Below the pieces are notes generated by a model, which did no database searches, had not been told where the DNA came from, and saw only the letters and a list, made by a program, of their open reading frames with translations. Below are positions 18,984 through 27,761 of a stretch of 64,000 bases of DNA, in pieces. The first letter of the stretch is position 1, and every line of letters begins with the position of its first letter. The position numbers and the translations under genes are program-made. Source of the stretch: Tissierella sp. P1 (GTDB lineage: Bacteria > Bacillota > Clostridia > Tissierellales > Tissierellaceae); the NCBI RefSeq assembly GCF_002266425.1, contig NZ_NPMN01000001.1:124001-188000 (forward strand), given 5' to 3'.

Positions 18984-19274
18984 TTAGATCTCTTCATAAT
19001 GATTATCTATATCATTAAACAAGTCTTTTAATAGTTCTAAGGAATCCTTATTGATGGAGTATTTCATCCATATGCCATCCTTTCTTCCATTAACAAGCCC
19101 AGAATCGCATAATGTTTTCATATGATAAGAAAGTGTAGGTTGTGTAATATGGAATTCTTCCAATAATTTACATGCACAAAGCTCTCCGCTGGAAAGCATA
19201 TGAAAGATTTTAATCCTTGTTTCATCTCCTAATGCCTTTAAAAGCAACGCATAATCTGTATAAGATATATTCAT
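18984..19274 (-). CDS. ArsR-family repressor (second copy)
   Basis: 96 residues from the ATG at 19274 (AAGGGAAGTG upstream); the frame to 19325 overlaps the promoter. Winged helix with the As(III) site motif in SSGELCACKLLEEF, just as in the first ArsR. It probably controls the ArsP-like permease gene downstream. Dyads similar to its own operator also occur before the divergent operon starting at 19550, so it may control both directions. Confidence 0.9.
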   Translation of the reverse strand: MNISYTDYALLLKALGDETRIKIFHMLSSGELCACKLLEEFHITQPTLSYHMKTLCDSGLVNGRKDGIWMKYSINKDSLELLKDLFNDIDNHYEEI

Positions 19275-19325
19275 GTCTTCACTTCCCTTCTCTATAGTAG
19301 AATATTTTATAGAATTCAATAACAC

Positions 19326-19341
19326 ATAGATGAATATCTAT
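19326..19341. promoter_or_regulatory. Probable operator of the second ArsR
   Basis: Inverted repeat ATAGAT-N4-ATCTAT, downstream of the promoter at 19348-19377 and like the dyad in front of the first arsR. Confidence 0.6.
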
Positions 19342-19347
19342 ATGTTA

Positions 19348-19377
19348 ATTATATTACTATATATAGATAAATGTCAA
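19348..19377 (-). promoter_or_regulatory. Promoter of the second arsR and arsP-like gene
   Basis: On the minus strand, TTGACA (19372-19377), an 18-bp spacer and TATAAT (19348-19353). Confidence 0.75.
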
Positions 19378-19433
19378 TGTGTTAGAAAAATTATTTAAAT
19401 AAGCTACTTAATAGTTGCAGAACATATAAAAAA

Positions 19434-19462
19434 TATCTATATATAAACAAAAACTATAGATA
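19434..19462. promoter_or_regulatory. ArsR-like dyad upstream of the rhodanese/glycosyltransferase operon
   Basis: Inverted repeat TATCTATA (19434-19441) / TATAGATA (19455-19462), about 90 bp before the first gene of the plus-strand operon. The half-sites resemble those at the two arsR promoters. The region is AT-rich, so a chance match is possible. Confidence 0.4.
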
Positions 19463-19549
19463 ATCTTGATTTTATTTAAATTATTTCATATGTTAAAATT
19501 TAATCGGTGTTAAGAAGTGAAAGTAATGTCATATAAAGGAGTGGGTTAG

Positions 19550-20539
19550 GTGAAAAGATTTAAATTTATACTAATAGTTATTCTAGCCTTAGGATTAATA
19601 GTTGGTGGATGTTCAAATAAAAAAGATGTAGTAGATGAAGGAAATCATCAGCAACCTCCAGTTGGAGAAGGAAAGGAATCAGTAAATGAATTAGAAGAGG
19701 ATACTATAGAGTTTGTAGATACCAGCTATATGGTAAGTGCTGACTGGCTAAAGGAAAATATGGCAAAAGAAAATCTACTAATATTAGATGCTAGAGGAGC
19801 AGATGCTCATAAAAAAGGTCATATACCAGGAGCTATAGCTATTATGTGGCAAGAGTTTTCAAATATGGAAGGTGCACCTGGTAAAGAGCCTAATTGGGGT
19901 ACGGTTCTTGAAGCGAAAGCTTTATCTGAAAAACTGTCAGCATACGGAATAACGAAAGATAAAGAAATCGTTGTATATACAACTTCTCCAGATGGATGGG
20001 GAGAAGATGGAAGAATAGTATGGATGCTGAGAAGAGCAGGATTTGAGAATACAAAGATATTAGATGGCGGATTTGAATACTGGACGTCAAAAGACTATGA
20101 AGTATCTAAAGATGATGTAGTACCGACTCCTGCAACTGTTGTGATAGAATTCTTAGATAATAAGACAAATATAGATACTGAAGAATTGGCAGACAACTTG
20201 GATAATCTTGTAATAATTGATGTGAGGGGAAAAGATGAATATAACGGAGCTACAAATTTTGGTGAACCAAGAGGAGGTCATTTGCCGGGAGCTATTAATA
20301 TAACTTTTAGCCAATTCTTGAACAAAAATGGTACTTTAAAAACAGCAAAAGAAATAAAAGATATACTTGATTCTAATGGAATTAACAAAGATGATGAAAT
20401 AGTAACATATTGTACAGCAGGTATTCGCTCTGCTCATATGCAAATAGTATTAACTATGATGGGATATGATAACGTAAGGAACTATGATGCTAGCTTCTAT
20501 AGTTGGTCTGGAAATGCTGATTTAGAAGTAGAAAAATAA
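19550..20539 (+). CDS. Lipoprotein with two rhodanese domains (sulfurtransferase, YnjE/SseA-like)
   Basis: 329 residues from a GTG start with AAAGGAGTG. A lipoprotein signal ends in LIVGGC (Cys21), so it is anchored outside the membrane. Rhodanese domain 1 (about 60-180) contains VVYTTSPDGWGEDGR where the catalytic Cys loop should be; it lacks the cysteine. Domain 2 (about 200-325) has YCTAGIRSAH with the active Cys. The inactive/active order is classic for thiosulfate or mercaptopyruvate sulfurtransferases. It is first in an operon with a YnjBCD-like importer, as E. coli ynjE lies beside ynjBCD, which suggests handling of a sulfur compound at the cell surface. Confidence 0.88.
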   Translation: MKRFKFILIVILALGLIVGGCSNKKDVVDEGNHQQPPVGEGKESVNELEEDTIEFVDTSYMVSADWLKENMAKENLLILDARGADAHKKGHIPGAIAIMWQEFSNMEGAPGKEPNWGTVLEAKALSEKLSAYGITKDKEIVVYTTSPDGWGEDGRIVWMLRRAGFENTKILDGGFEYWTSKDYEVSKDDVVPTPATVVIEFLDNKTNIDTEELADNLDNLVIIDVRGKDEYNGATNFGEPRGGHLPGAINITFSQFLNKNGTLKTAKEIKDILDSNGINKDDEIVTYCTAGIRSAHMQIVLTMMGYDNVRNYDASFYSWSGNADLEVEK

Positions 20540-20612
20540 TACAGATAAATATATAGACTCTAATCTATTTCTAGGAGAATAGAGATATATTTGCAGGAAG
20601 GTTGTTGATACT

Positions 20613-21308
20613 TTGAAAAATATAAAAAAATCCACATGGATTAAATTAGGTGTTGTATTGGGATTAATTTTGATATACTTCTTTGTTAGTCCAGTTAGAA
20701 ATGCTATAAAACAAATTATATTTATATTTAGTATGCTAGATGTAGATGCAGTAAAAGGGTATATATTGTCCTTCGGTATATGGGCACCTATAATATCATT
20801 CTTGCTTATGGTATTCCAGTCAGTAGCTGCACCATTACCAGCCTTTTTAATTACCTTTGCCAACGCAGGATTATTTGGATGGGTGAAGGGAGCAATTCTT
20901 TCTTGGACATCTGCTATGGCAGGAGCAGCCCTATGTTTCTATATTTCAAGAATATATGGAAGAAATACTGCCGAAAGGTTAACATCTAAATTTGCTTTGG
21001 AAGAAATAGATGGTTTTTTTGATAGATATGGTAATTATGCAATATTAATAGCTAGACTCTTACCATTTATATCTTTTGATATAGTTAGCTATGCTGCGGG
21101 GTTGACTTCCATGAGCTTTTGGTCTTTCTTTTGGGCTACAGGACTTGGACAACTTCCAGCAACGATAGTATACTCCTATGCAGGTGAAAAGCTAACGGGT
21201 GGAGCAAAGACCTTTGTCACGGGACTTCTCATATTATTTGCAGTTAGTGCATTAGGATTTTTAATAAAAAAGATATGGAATGAGAAGAACAAAAAAACTA
21301 TTAATTAG
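20613..21308 (+). CDS. TVP38/TMEM64 (VTT domain) membrane protein
   Basis: 231 residues, TTG start with AGGAAGG. A run of hydrophobic helices and the conserved VTT/DedA-like core: PxPAFLITFANAGLFGWVKG, ISRIYGR, and a re-entrant region near ARLLPFISFDIVSYAAGLT. Proteins of this superfamily act as lipid scramblases or transporters for small anions. A second member lies two genes on in the same operon. Confidence 0.88.
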   Translation: MKNIKKSTWIKLGVVLGLILIYFFVSPVRNAIKQIIFIFSMLDVDAVKGYILSFGIWAPIISFLLMVFQSVAAPLPAFLITFANAGLFGWVKGAILSWTSAMAGAALCFYISRIYGRNTAERLTSKFALEEIDGFFDRYGNYAILIARLLPFISFDIVSYAAGLTSMSFWSFFWATGLGQLPATIVYSYAGEKLTGGAKTFVTGLLILFAVSALGFLIKKIWNEKNKKTIN

Positions 21309-21319
21309 AGAGTGTGTTA

Positions 21320-21343
21320 GGGTTGCTTCGAGAGGAGCAATCC
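21320..21343 (+). other. Intra-operon hairpin
   Basis: GGGTTGCTTC / GGAGCAATCC stem with a 4-nt loop followed by TTTCATTGCTTT, between the first VTT gene and the Fe-S protein gene. It may partly terminate or stabilise the transcript. Confidence 0.45.
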
Positions 21344-21374
21344 TTTCATTGCTTTAATAAAAAGGATGTAATAA

Positions 21375-22484
21375 ATGAAAATATCAGATAAAATTATAAA
21401 AATAATAAACGAAGAGGAAGAAAAATGCATAGGCTGTAAGCTATGTATGAATGGTTGCCCTATGTTAGATAAATTCTGTGATTCTCCGAAGGAATTACTA
21501 AAGGAACTTAAATGTAATGGAGAATTTGACTATATCTTACCCTACTCATGTATGCTATGTGGATATTGTACAAAGGTATGCCCTAAGGGAGTAGATTTAA
21601 AGAATTTATTCTTAGAACTTAGGAGAGATGTAGTTAATCAAAGCAATGGTAAACTAGCTAGGAATCTTAACACAAATGGAGTAGATTTACATCAAAAACT
21701 TAGTTTCTCTAATCTATTTACATCTAATATTCAAAACCTACAATCAGATACCATATTTTTTCCAGGATGTGGGCTTCTTTCTTATAGTCCGAAGATAGTA
21801 GAGGATACATATAGATATCTAAGAACTAAAATAGGGGGCATAGGAATATATACTAAATGCTGTGGAAAGCCTACAGCATTTATGGGAAAAGATGAGAAAT
21901 TTAAGGAGTATTATTCTATTCTTGAAAAAGAATTTAGAGATAAGAATATTAAAAGAATAATAACAGGATGTCAAAACTGCTTTATGACCATAGGAAATAA
22001 TAGTAAGGATATAGAAGTAATATCTTTGTGGGAAGTACTAGCTAATGTGGGAATACCAGAAGAAAAAATAGGTATTGGGAAATCCATAAATGTAGAGTTT
22101 ACGATTCATGACCCATGCCCTACCAGAGATATAGATATAATTCACAGCTCCATAAGACAAATAGTGGATGAACTGGGCTTTAAAATAGATGAAATGGAGT
22201 ATAACAAGGGAAAAACACTTTGCTGTGGTTCAGGCGGTATGGTGTCAGTTACTCAAAATCATGTATCTGAGGCTCATACCATAAGAAGAGCCCAAGAAGC
22301 AAAAACAGAATATATTATCACCTATTGTCAGGAATGTGTAGAGTCTATGAGAAGAGGTGGTAAGAAATCTTACCATATACTTGATTTATTATTCACTGAA
22401 GGCTTTCAAAATATGGAGCAGAAAAATCAAGGGGTAATAACAAAATGGACTAATAGGTACAAAGGAAAGAATATAGGGAAGTGA
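21375..22484 (+). CDS. Fe-S oxidoreductase with 4Fe-4S ferredoxin and CCG domains (GlpC/HdrD-like)
   Basis: 369 residues. The N-terminal half has two [4Fe-4S] motifs, CIGCKLCMNGCP (about 18-29) and CMLCGYCTKVCPKG (about 59-72). The C-terminal half has two CCG-type modules, one around FFPGCG...KCCGKP and one around HDPCPTRD...LCCGSGG, as in heterodisulfide reductase subunits B and D and GlpC. Such proteins pass electrons to disulfide-like or membrane substrates. No flavin partner is in the window. Its place between two VTT genes suggests a membrane-associated redox step. Confidence 0.86.
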   Translation: MKISDKIIKIINEEEEKCIGCKLCMNGCPMLDKFCDSPKELLKELKCNGEFDYILPYSCMLCGYCTKVCPKGVDLKNLFLELRRDVVNQSNGKLARNLNTNGVDLHQKLSFSNLFTSNIQNLQSDTIFFPGCGLLSYSPKIVEDTYRYLRTKIGGIGIYTKCCGKPTAFMGKDEKFKEYYSILEKEFRDKNIKRIITGCQNCFMTIGNNSKDIEVISLWEVLANVGIPEEKIGIGKSINVEFTIHDPCPTRDIDIIHSSIRQIVDELGFKIDEMEYNKGKTLCCGSGGMVSVTQNHVSEAHTIRRAQEAKTEYIITYCQECVESMRRGGKKSYHILDLLFTEGFQNMEQKNQGVITKWTNRYKGKNIGK

Positions 22485-22488
22485 AAAT

Positions 22489-23148
22489 ATGAAGGATAGA
22501 AGCTCAGTATTAAAAGCAATAGCAATAATTATTTTAATAATAGCTTTAGCTTTATTGCTCAATAAATTTAATATTCTTAAAGGCTATGGACCAAATGAGA
22601 TTAAAGAGTTTATTCAAGGAAAAGGTATTATGGCACCGGTTATTTATGTAGCATTACTATCTTCCCTGCCTTTGCTACTATTTCCAGATTCTGTTTTGGT
22701 AATAGCAGGTGGTATGATATTTGGTCTTTTTTGGGGGACAGTACTTACTACAATAGGCTCATTAATTGGAGCCGCCATAGCATTCTATATTTCTAGAAAG
22801 CTGGGGCAACAAGTGGTGAAGAAGTTTATAAAAAAGGAATTAGTTTTATTTGATAAAAAGAATAGTGGATTTTTCTTGATTTTAATGTTAAGATTAATCC
22901 CCTTATTCCCCTTTAAAATAGTAAGCTATAGTGCAGGATTGTCAGATGTAAGGTTTAGGGATTTTGCATTGGCCACAACCATAGGTTCAATGCCGGGCAT
23001 CATAGTATATACAAACCTTGGAGATAAGACAACAGTATTTGGCTCAAAGGATTTTTATATTTCTATAGGCTTATTAATAGGGTTGTTTTTAATTTCTTTT
23101 ATAATGAAAAAAGTATTTCAAGGAAAAGGAGACAAGATCAATGAATAA
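22489..23148 (+). CDS. TVP38/TMEM64 (VTT domain) membrane protein, second copy
   Basis: 219 residues, starting 5 bp after the Fe-S gene. Hydrophobic helices, the segment DSVLVIAGGMIFGLFWGT and the conserved RLIPLFPFKIVSYSAGLS block mark the VTT family. It differs clearly from the protein at 20613, so the two may form a heteromer. It overlaps the next gene by 8 bp, which supports translational coupling. Confidence 0.88.
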   Translation: MKDRSSVLKAIAIIILIIALALLLNKFNILKGYGPNEIKEFIQGKGIMAPVIYVALLSSLPLLLFPDSVLVIAGGMIFGLFWGTVLTTIGSLIGAAIAFYISRKLGQQVVKKFIKKELVLFDKKNSGFFLILMLRLIPLFPFKIVSYSAGLSDVRFRDFALATTIGSMPGIIVYTNLGDKTTVFGSKDFYISIGLLIGLFLISFIMKKVFQGKGDKINE

Positions 23149-24379
23149 AAAGTTATGGTTACTTATATTATCAGTAGTATTAATATTTAATTTAGCTGGA
23201 TGCAGTACGAAGACAGTGAATAATGGGAATATATTAGATCAAGATTTTGAAGAATTATTAGAAGCTGCAAAAGGGACGACTGTTACCTTCTATGGATGGG
23301 GTGGCAGTCAGCAAACTAACTCATGGATAGATGGTTATTTATCAGAGAATGTAAAAAAAGACTATGATATTACCGTAAAAAGAGTTGGAATGAATATAGA
23401 TGAAATATTAAACAGTCTTCTAAATGAGAAGCAGCTTAATGTAGAAAAAGGAAATATAGATGTAGTATGGATTAATGGAGAAAATTTCTTTACTGCTAAG
23501 GAAAACAATTTATTATTTGGACCTTTTACTGATAAATTACCGAATTTCAATAAATACGTAGATAAGGATTCACCAGATGTAAAATATGATTTTGGTTATC
23601 CTGTTGAAGGTTATGAAGCGCCCTATGGAAAAGCTCAGATGGTAATGGTATATGATAGTGAAAAAGTAGACAAGACTCCTGTTGACCACAAGGAGCTATT
23701 AGAGTGGGCAAAGAAAAATCCAGGTAAGTTTACTTACCCAGCATTACCAGATTTTACAGGATCTGCTTTTGTTAGAAATATAATATGTGATATAGTAGGG
23801 TATGAACAATTTATGGACATGGATGCTGATGAAGAAACTGTAAGGAAGGCTATAGAACCGGCTATTGAATATTTAAAGGAACTAAAGCCTTATCTATGGA
23901 ATGAAGGAAAGACTTATCCAGGGGATGCACCTCTTCTTGATAATATGTATGCAGATGGAGAAGTGTGGATGACTATGACTTACAATCCAAACTCAGCATC
24001 AGGAAAAATTGCAACGGGAGAATATAAAGAATCTACTAGAACCTTTATATTTGACAAAGGAACCATAGGTAATACCCATTTTCTAGCTATACCATTTAAT
24101 GCTCCGAATAAGGCAGGAGCTATGGCTCTTATTAACTATATATTAAATGTAGAATCTCAAGCCACGAAATATGAGCTGGAGACATGGGGAGATTTACCAG
24201 TACTAGATAACGATAAATTAAGTCAAGGGGAAAAAGATAGATTTGCATCTATTCCTTTAGGTATGGCAACTTTACCTCAGGATGTATTGCTAGAACATAG
24301 AATTCCAGAGATGCAGGCAGATCTAGTTCCAATAATTGAAAAAATATGGATGGAAATGATACCAGGTGAAGGTGAGTAA
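23141..24379 (+). CDS. ABC transporter substrate-binding lipoprotein, YnjB-like
   Basis: 412 residues. The lipobox NLAGC gives a lipidated Cys at about residue 20. The rest is a type II periplasmic-binding fold of the extracellular solute-binding family 1, with FYGWGGSQQTNSWIDGYLS near the N-terminus as in E. coli YnjB. It delivers an unknown substrate to the permeases encoded next. E. coli ynjBCD also adjoins a rhodanese gene; the substrate there is not established. Confidence 0.85.
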   Translation: MNKKLWLLILSVVLIFNLAGCSTKTVNNGNILDQDFEELLEAAKGTTVTFYGWGGSQQTNSWIDGYLSENVKKDYDITVKRVGMNIDEILNSLLNEKQLNVEKGNIDVVWINGENFFTAKENNLLFGPFTDKLPNFNKYVDKDSPDVKYDFGYPVEGYEAPYGKAQMVMVYDSEKVDKTPVDHKELLEWAKKNPGKFTYPALPDFTGSAFVRNIICDIVGYEQFMDMDADEETVRKAIEPAIEYLKELKPYLWNEGKTYPGDAPLLDNMYADGEVWMTMTYNPNSASGKIATGEYKESTRTFIFDKGTIGNTHFLAIPFNAPNKAGAMALINYILNVESQATKYELETWGDLPVLDNDKLSQGEKDRFASIPLGMATLPQDVLLEHRIPEMQADLVPIIEKIWMEMIPGEGE

Positions 24380-24380
24380 T

Positions 24381-25244
24381 TTGAGGGAGAAATTAAAACC
24401 CTATCTATTGCTATTTCCAATACTATTTGTTTTGATTACCATTTTTGTTTCAGGAATAATAATGGGGCTTATACAAAGCTTAGGATATTTTAAGGCAGTA
24501 GGTTTAACAGAATTTACATTAAAATACTATAAAGAGGTATTAACTAGTAAGGGATTTATATCATCCCTTAGATTCAGCCTTTATACTTCTTTTACCTCAT
24601 CTATTATGGCAGTAGTTTGTGGAGTACTTTTATCTTATGCAATTCTTCAAGTAAAAGGAAAAAAAGAGATGGTAGAATCTCTATATAGAATACCTATTAT
24701 AGTACCCCATATAGTTTCTGTTTTATTAGTATATAATATTTTATCTCAATCAGGAATTCTTCCGAGAATTTTATATGAAGCTGGCTTGATTACTGATCAA
24801 AGCCAGTTTCCGTCTATTCTCTACGAGAGAAACGGAATTGGTGTAATAATAGCATATCTATGGAAGGAAATACCCTTTGTTGCTCTTACAACCTATACCA
24901 TACTTAGTAAGGTCAGCAGTAAACTATCAGATGTAGCAGGTAATCTAGGAGCTAATAAGAGGCAGATATTTTTTTATATACTTCTCCCTCTTATTATGCC
25001 TTCTGTCTTTTCCTCCTTTATTATTATCTTTGCATTTTCCTTTGGAGCATATGAAGTACCTTTATTATTGGGACCAACACAGCCTAAGGCTTTGTCGGTA
25101 CAGGCATTTATAGAATATAACAACCCAGTACTTGCAAATAGACCATATGCCATGGTATATAATATATTAATTACTTTAATAGCTTTGATTCTTACATGGC
25201 TTTATTATAAGGCCTTTGAAAAAGCCTATAAATACGGCAGGTGA
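24381..25244 (+). CDS. ABC transporter permease (YnjC N-half-like)
   Basis: About 287 residues from the TTG at 24381, chosen for the AAGGTGAG just upstream; GTG codons at 24366 and 24372 are alternatives. Six membrane helices and the cytoplasmic EAA-like loop (VAGNLGANKRQIFFYILLPLIMP) mark a binding-protein-dependent permease. In E. coli both permease halves are fused in YnjC; here they are separate genes. Confidence 0.87.
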   Translation: MREKLKPYLLLFPILFVLITIFVSGIIMGLIQSLGYFKAVGLTEFTLKYYKEVLTSKGFISSLRFSLYTSFTSSIMAVVCGVLLSYAILQVKGKKEMVESLYRIPIIVPHIVSVLLVYNILSQSGILPRILYEAGLITDQSQFPSILYERNGIGVIIAYLWKEIPFVALTTYTILSKVSSKLSDVAGNLGANKRQIFFYILLPLIMPSVFSSFIIIFAFSFGAYEVPLLLGPTQPKALSVQAFIEYNNPVLANRPYAMVYNILITLIALILTWLYYKAFEKAYKYGR

Positions 25245-25248
25245 TAAT

Positions 25249-26064
25249 ATGAAAGATAAAACTAAATTAAGATATAAAATAATAATAGGAATATTTTTAA
25301 GCTTTTTATTATTACCCTTAGCAATTATATTTCTATGGAGCTTTGCAAAGAATTGGCCGTGGCCTCATTTATTGCCAGAAAATTGGGGGTTAAGAGGATG
25401 GTCTTATTTTTTAAATCCATCGTCAAAGAGCTTATCTACTCTATTATTTAGTATGTTTTTATCCTTTGCAGTGACAATGATTACTCTAGGTATAACTATA
25501 CCAGCAGCTAAGGCACTGGCTCTTTACAAATTCAAGGGGAAAAAATTAATAGAAATGCTAATATTTGCACCAGTTATAGTGCCTACTGTTACAGTAGCCA
25601 TGGGTATACATCTTCAGTTTATTAAAATGGGGCTTGCTAATACCTTTTTAGGAGTAGTATTGATACAACTTATACCTTGTATCCCATATAGTATTAGAAT
25701 CCTTAAAAGTGTTTTTGAAATAATAGGTGAAGAAATGGAAGAGCAAGCTAGGGTTTTAGGGGCTAATGGATTTCAGACCTTTTATTATGTAACATTTCCT
25801 ATGATACTTCCTGGAATAATCTCTGCTGGAAGTATGGCTTTTATAGTATCCTTTAGTCAATATTTCCTTACATTTCTAATAGGAGGAGGAAGAATAATAA
25901 CCTTCTCAATGCTAATGTTTCCCTATATTCAGAGTGGTGATAGAATGATGGCATCTGTTTATAGCGTAGTCTTTATATTTACTACTTTGATATTTTTAAT
26001 TATCGTAGAAAGGATTACAAATAAGTTCTATAAAGATAAGTTGAAGGAGTATAATTATGTCTAA
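25249..26064 (+). CDS. ABC transporter permease (YnjC C-half-like)
   Basis: 271 residues from the ATG at 25249 (GGCAGGTG upstream). Six helices and an EAA loop (EEQARVLGANGFQTFYYVTFP) identify the second permease subunit. It overlaps the ATPase gene start by 8 bp. Confidence 0.88.
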   Translation: MKDKTKLRYKIIIGIFLSFLLLPLAIIFLWSFAKNWPWPHLLPENWGLRGWSYFLNPSSKSLSTLLFSMFLSFAVTMITLGITIPAAKALALYKFKGKKLIEMLIFAPVIVPTVTVAMGIHLQFIKMGLANTFLGVVLIQLIPCIPYSIRILKSVFEIIGEEMEEQARVLGANGFQTFYYVTFPMILPGIISAGSMAFIVSFSQYFLTFLIGGGRIITFSMLMFPYIQSGDRMMASVYSVVFIFTTLIFLIIVERITNKFYKDKLKEYNYV

Positions 26065-27082
26065 AATTACCTTGAAAAATATAGAGAAATCCTTTAATAA
26101 AATTAAGGTCTTGAATAATATTAATTTCGAAGCGCCAGAGGGAAATGTAGTCTCCTTATTGGGACCTTCTGGTTGTGGCAAAACTACTACCTTAAAGATA
26201 ATAGCAGGGCTGATTAAAGCTGATAATGGGGAAATATTTTTAGGAGATAAGGATATAGCAAATGTTTCTGTGGAAAAGAGGGGTACTGTAATAGTTTTTC
26301 AGGATTATTTATTATTTCCTCATTTGAATATAGAAGAAAATATTGGTTTTGGTCTTAAAATGGCGAGGATACCAAAGAAAGAGATAAGCCTTCGAGTAGA
26401 GAGGATGCTGGAATTAGTCCAACTAAAGGGATATAATAAAAAATATCCGAATAAGCTTTCGGGAGGGCAACAACAGAGAGTAGCATTAGCCAGGGCTTTA
26501 GCCATAGAGCCAAAAGTACTCTTACTTGATGAACCTTTTTCTAACTTAGATACAAAATTAAGGAAAGATATGAGAGAATTTACTCTAGAAATACAAAGGA
26601 AGCTAAATATCACAACGATTTTGGTTACCCATGATAAGGAAGAAGCTTTGATGTCCTCTGATAAAATAGCTATTATGCTCAATGGAGAAATTAAACAATT
26701 TGGAACTCCAGAAGAACTATATGAAAGACCTATTTCAATAGAAGTAGCAGATTTCTTTGGTGAAAAAAACTATATAGATGGTTTAGTGGAAAATAATATG
26801 TTTATATCCGATATTTGCAACCTTCCTGTAGAAATGGAGGATATAAAAAAAGCAAAGGCCATGATTAAACCAGAGAATATAAAAATATATCCCGAAGAAA
26901 CCACTGACTTAACAGGAATAGTAGCATCTAGTAAATATGCTGGGGAGAGAGTTTATTATACTGTATTAATAAAAGGAAAGGAACTAAAGATAATATCTCA
27001 AAACTCTAAAATATATAAAGTAGGAGATAAGGTGTCAATAGATATAGATATTGAAGGTATAAAGATATTTAAGGAGAAGTGA
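26057..27082 (+). CDS. ABC transporter ATP-binding protein, YnjD-like
   Basis: 341 residues. Walker A is GPSGCGKTT, the signature is LSGGQQQRVALARAL, Walker B is VLLLDEPFSNLD, and the H-loop is LVTHDKEEAL. After about residue 240 a TOBE-like regulatory domain follows, as in the sulfate, thiosulfate, iron and spermidine importer class. It completes the importer encoded by 23141-27082. Confidence 0.93.
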   Translation: MSKITLKNIEKSFNKIKVLNNINFEAPEGNVVSLLGPSGCGKTTTLKIIAGLIKADNGEIFLGDKDIANVSVEKRGTVIVFQDYLLFPHLNIEENIGFGLKMARIPKKEISLRVERMLELVQLKGYNKKYPNKLSGGQQQRVALARALAIEPKVLLLDEPFSNLDTKLRKDMREFTLEIQRKLNITTILVTHDKEEALMSSDKIAIMLNGEIKQFGTPEELYERPISIEVADFFGEKNYIDGLVENNMFISDICNLPVEMEDIKKAKAMIKPENIKIYPEETTDLTGIVASSKYAGERVYYTVLIKGKELKIISQNSKIYKVGDKVSIDIDIEGIKIFKEK

Positions 27083-27086
27083 AACT

Positions 27087-27761
27087 ATGGTGTCCATAAT
27101 AGTACCTGCGTTGAATGAAGAAAAAACTATAAAGGAAAACTTGGAGAATTTAATTAAAATAGAGGGAAATAAAGAAATAATAGTAGTGGATGGGGGTAGT
27201 TGTGATAAAACTGTGGATATTGCAAAAAAATATGCTATAGTTATCAACAGCACCAGGGGTAGAGCAAGACAGATGAACGCAGGTGCAAAAATTGCAAAGG
27301 GTAATATATTGTGGTTTGTTCATTCCGATTCGAAATTAGAGAAAAATAGTATATTAGAAATGGAACAGATAATAGAAGATGGTTATATTGGAGGATGCTT
27401 CAAGCTATATTTTTATGACTTAGATACTCCTTTTATGAGATATGTATCAAACTCTTCAAATAGAAGAGCTAAATATTTGAAACTGATATTTGGGGATCAA
27501 GGTATATTTATGAGAAAAGATATATTTGAAGAATTAATGGGATATAAGGAAATGGAACTAATGGAGGATTGGGAATTTTCCCGCAGAATTCATAAACTTG
27601 GTAAGATGAAGGTATTAGATAAAAAAATAGGAACTTCTGCTAGAAGATTTAAAGAAGGAGGACAACTTAAAACTCTCCTATTGATGCATAAAATAAAAAT
27701 ATTATATATGCTAGGCACTCCAGCAGATAAATTGGCTAAAATATACAGGCAGGTGAGATAA
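27087..27761 (+). CDS. rSAM/selenodomain-associated transferase 2 (TIGR04283 family glycosyltransferase)
   Basis: 224 residues, GT-A fold of family 2: SIIVPALNEEKTI, VVDGGSCDKT and the family marker GRARQMNAGAKIAKGNILWFVHSD, then GDQGIFMRKD and MEDWEFSRR. TIGR04283 proteins usually occur with TIGR04282 and a radical SAM protein with a selenocysteine-rich domain and have been associated with arsenosugar synthesis. No such radical SAM gene is in this window. The sugar donor and acceptor are unknown. It is followed directly by the partner transferase. Confidence 0.86.
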   Translation: MVSIIVPALNEEKTIKENLENLIKIEGNKEIIVVDGGSCDKTVDIAKKYAIVINSTRGRARQMNAGAKIAKGNILWFVHSDSKLEKNSILEMEQIIEDGYIGGCFKLYFYDLDTPFMRYVSNSSNRRAKYLKLIFGDQGIFMRKDIFEELMGYKEMELMEDWEFSRRIHKLGKMKVLDKKIGTSARRFKEGGQLKTLLLMHKIKILYMLGTPADKLAKIYRQVR

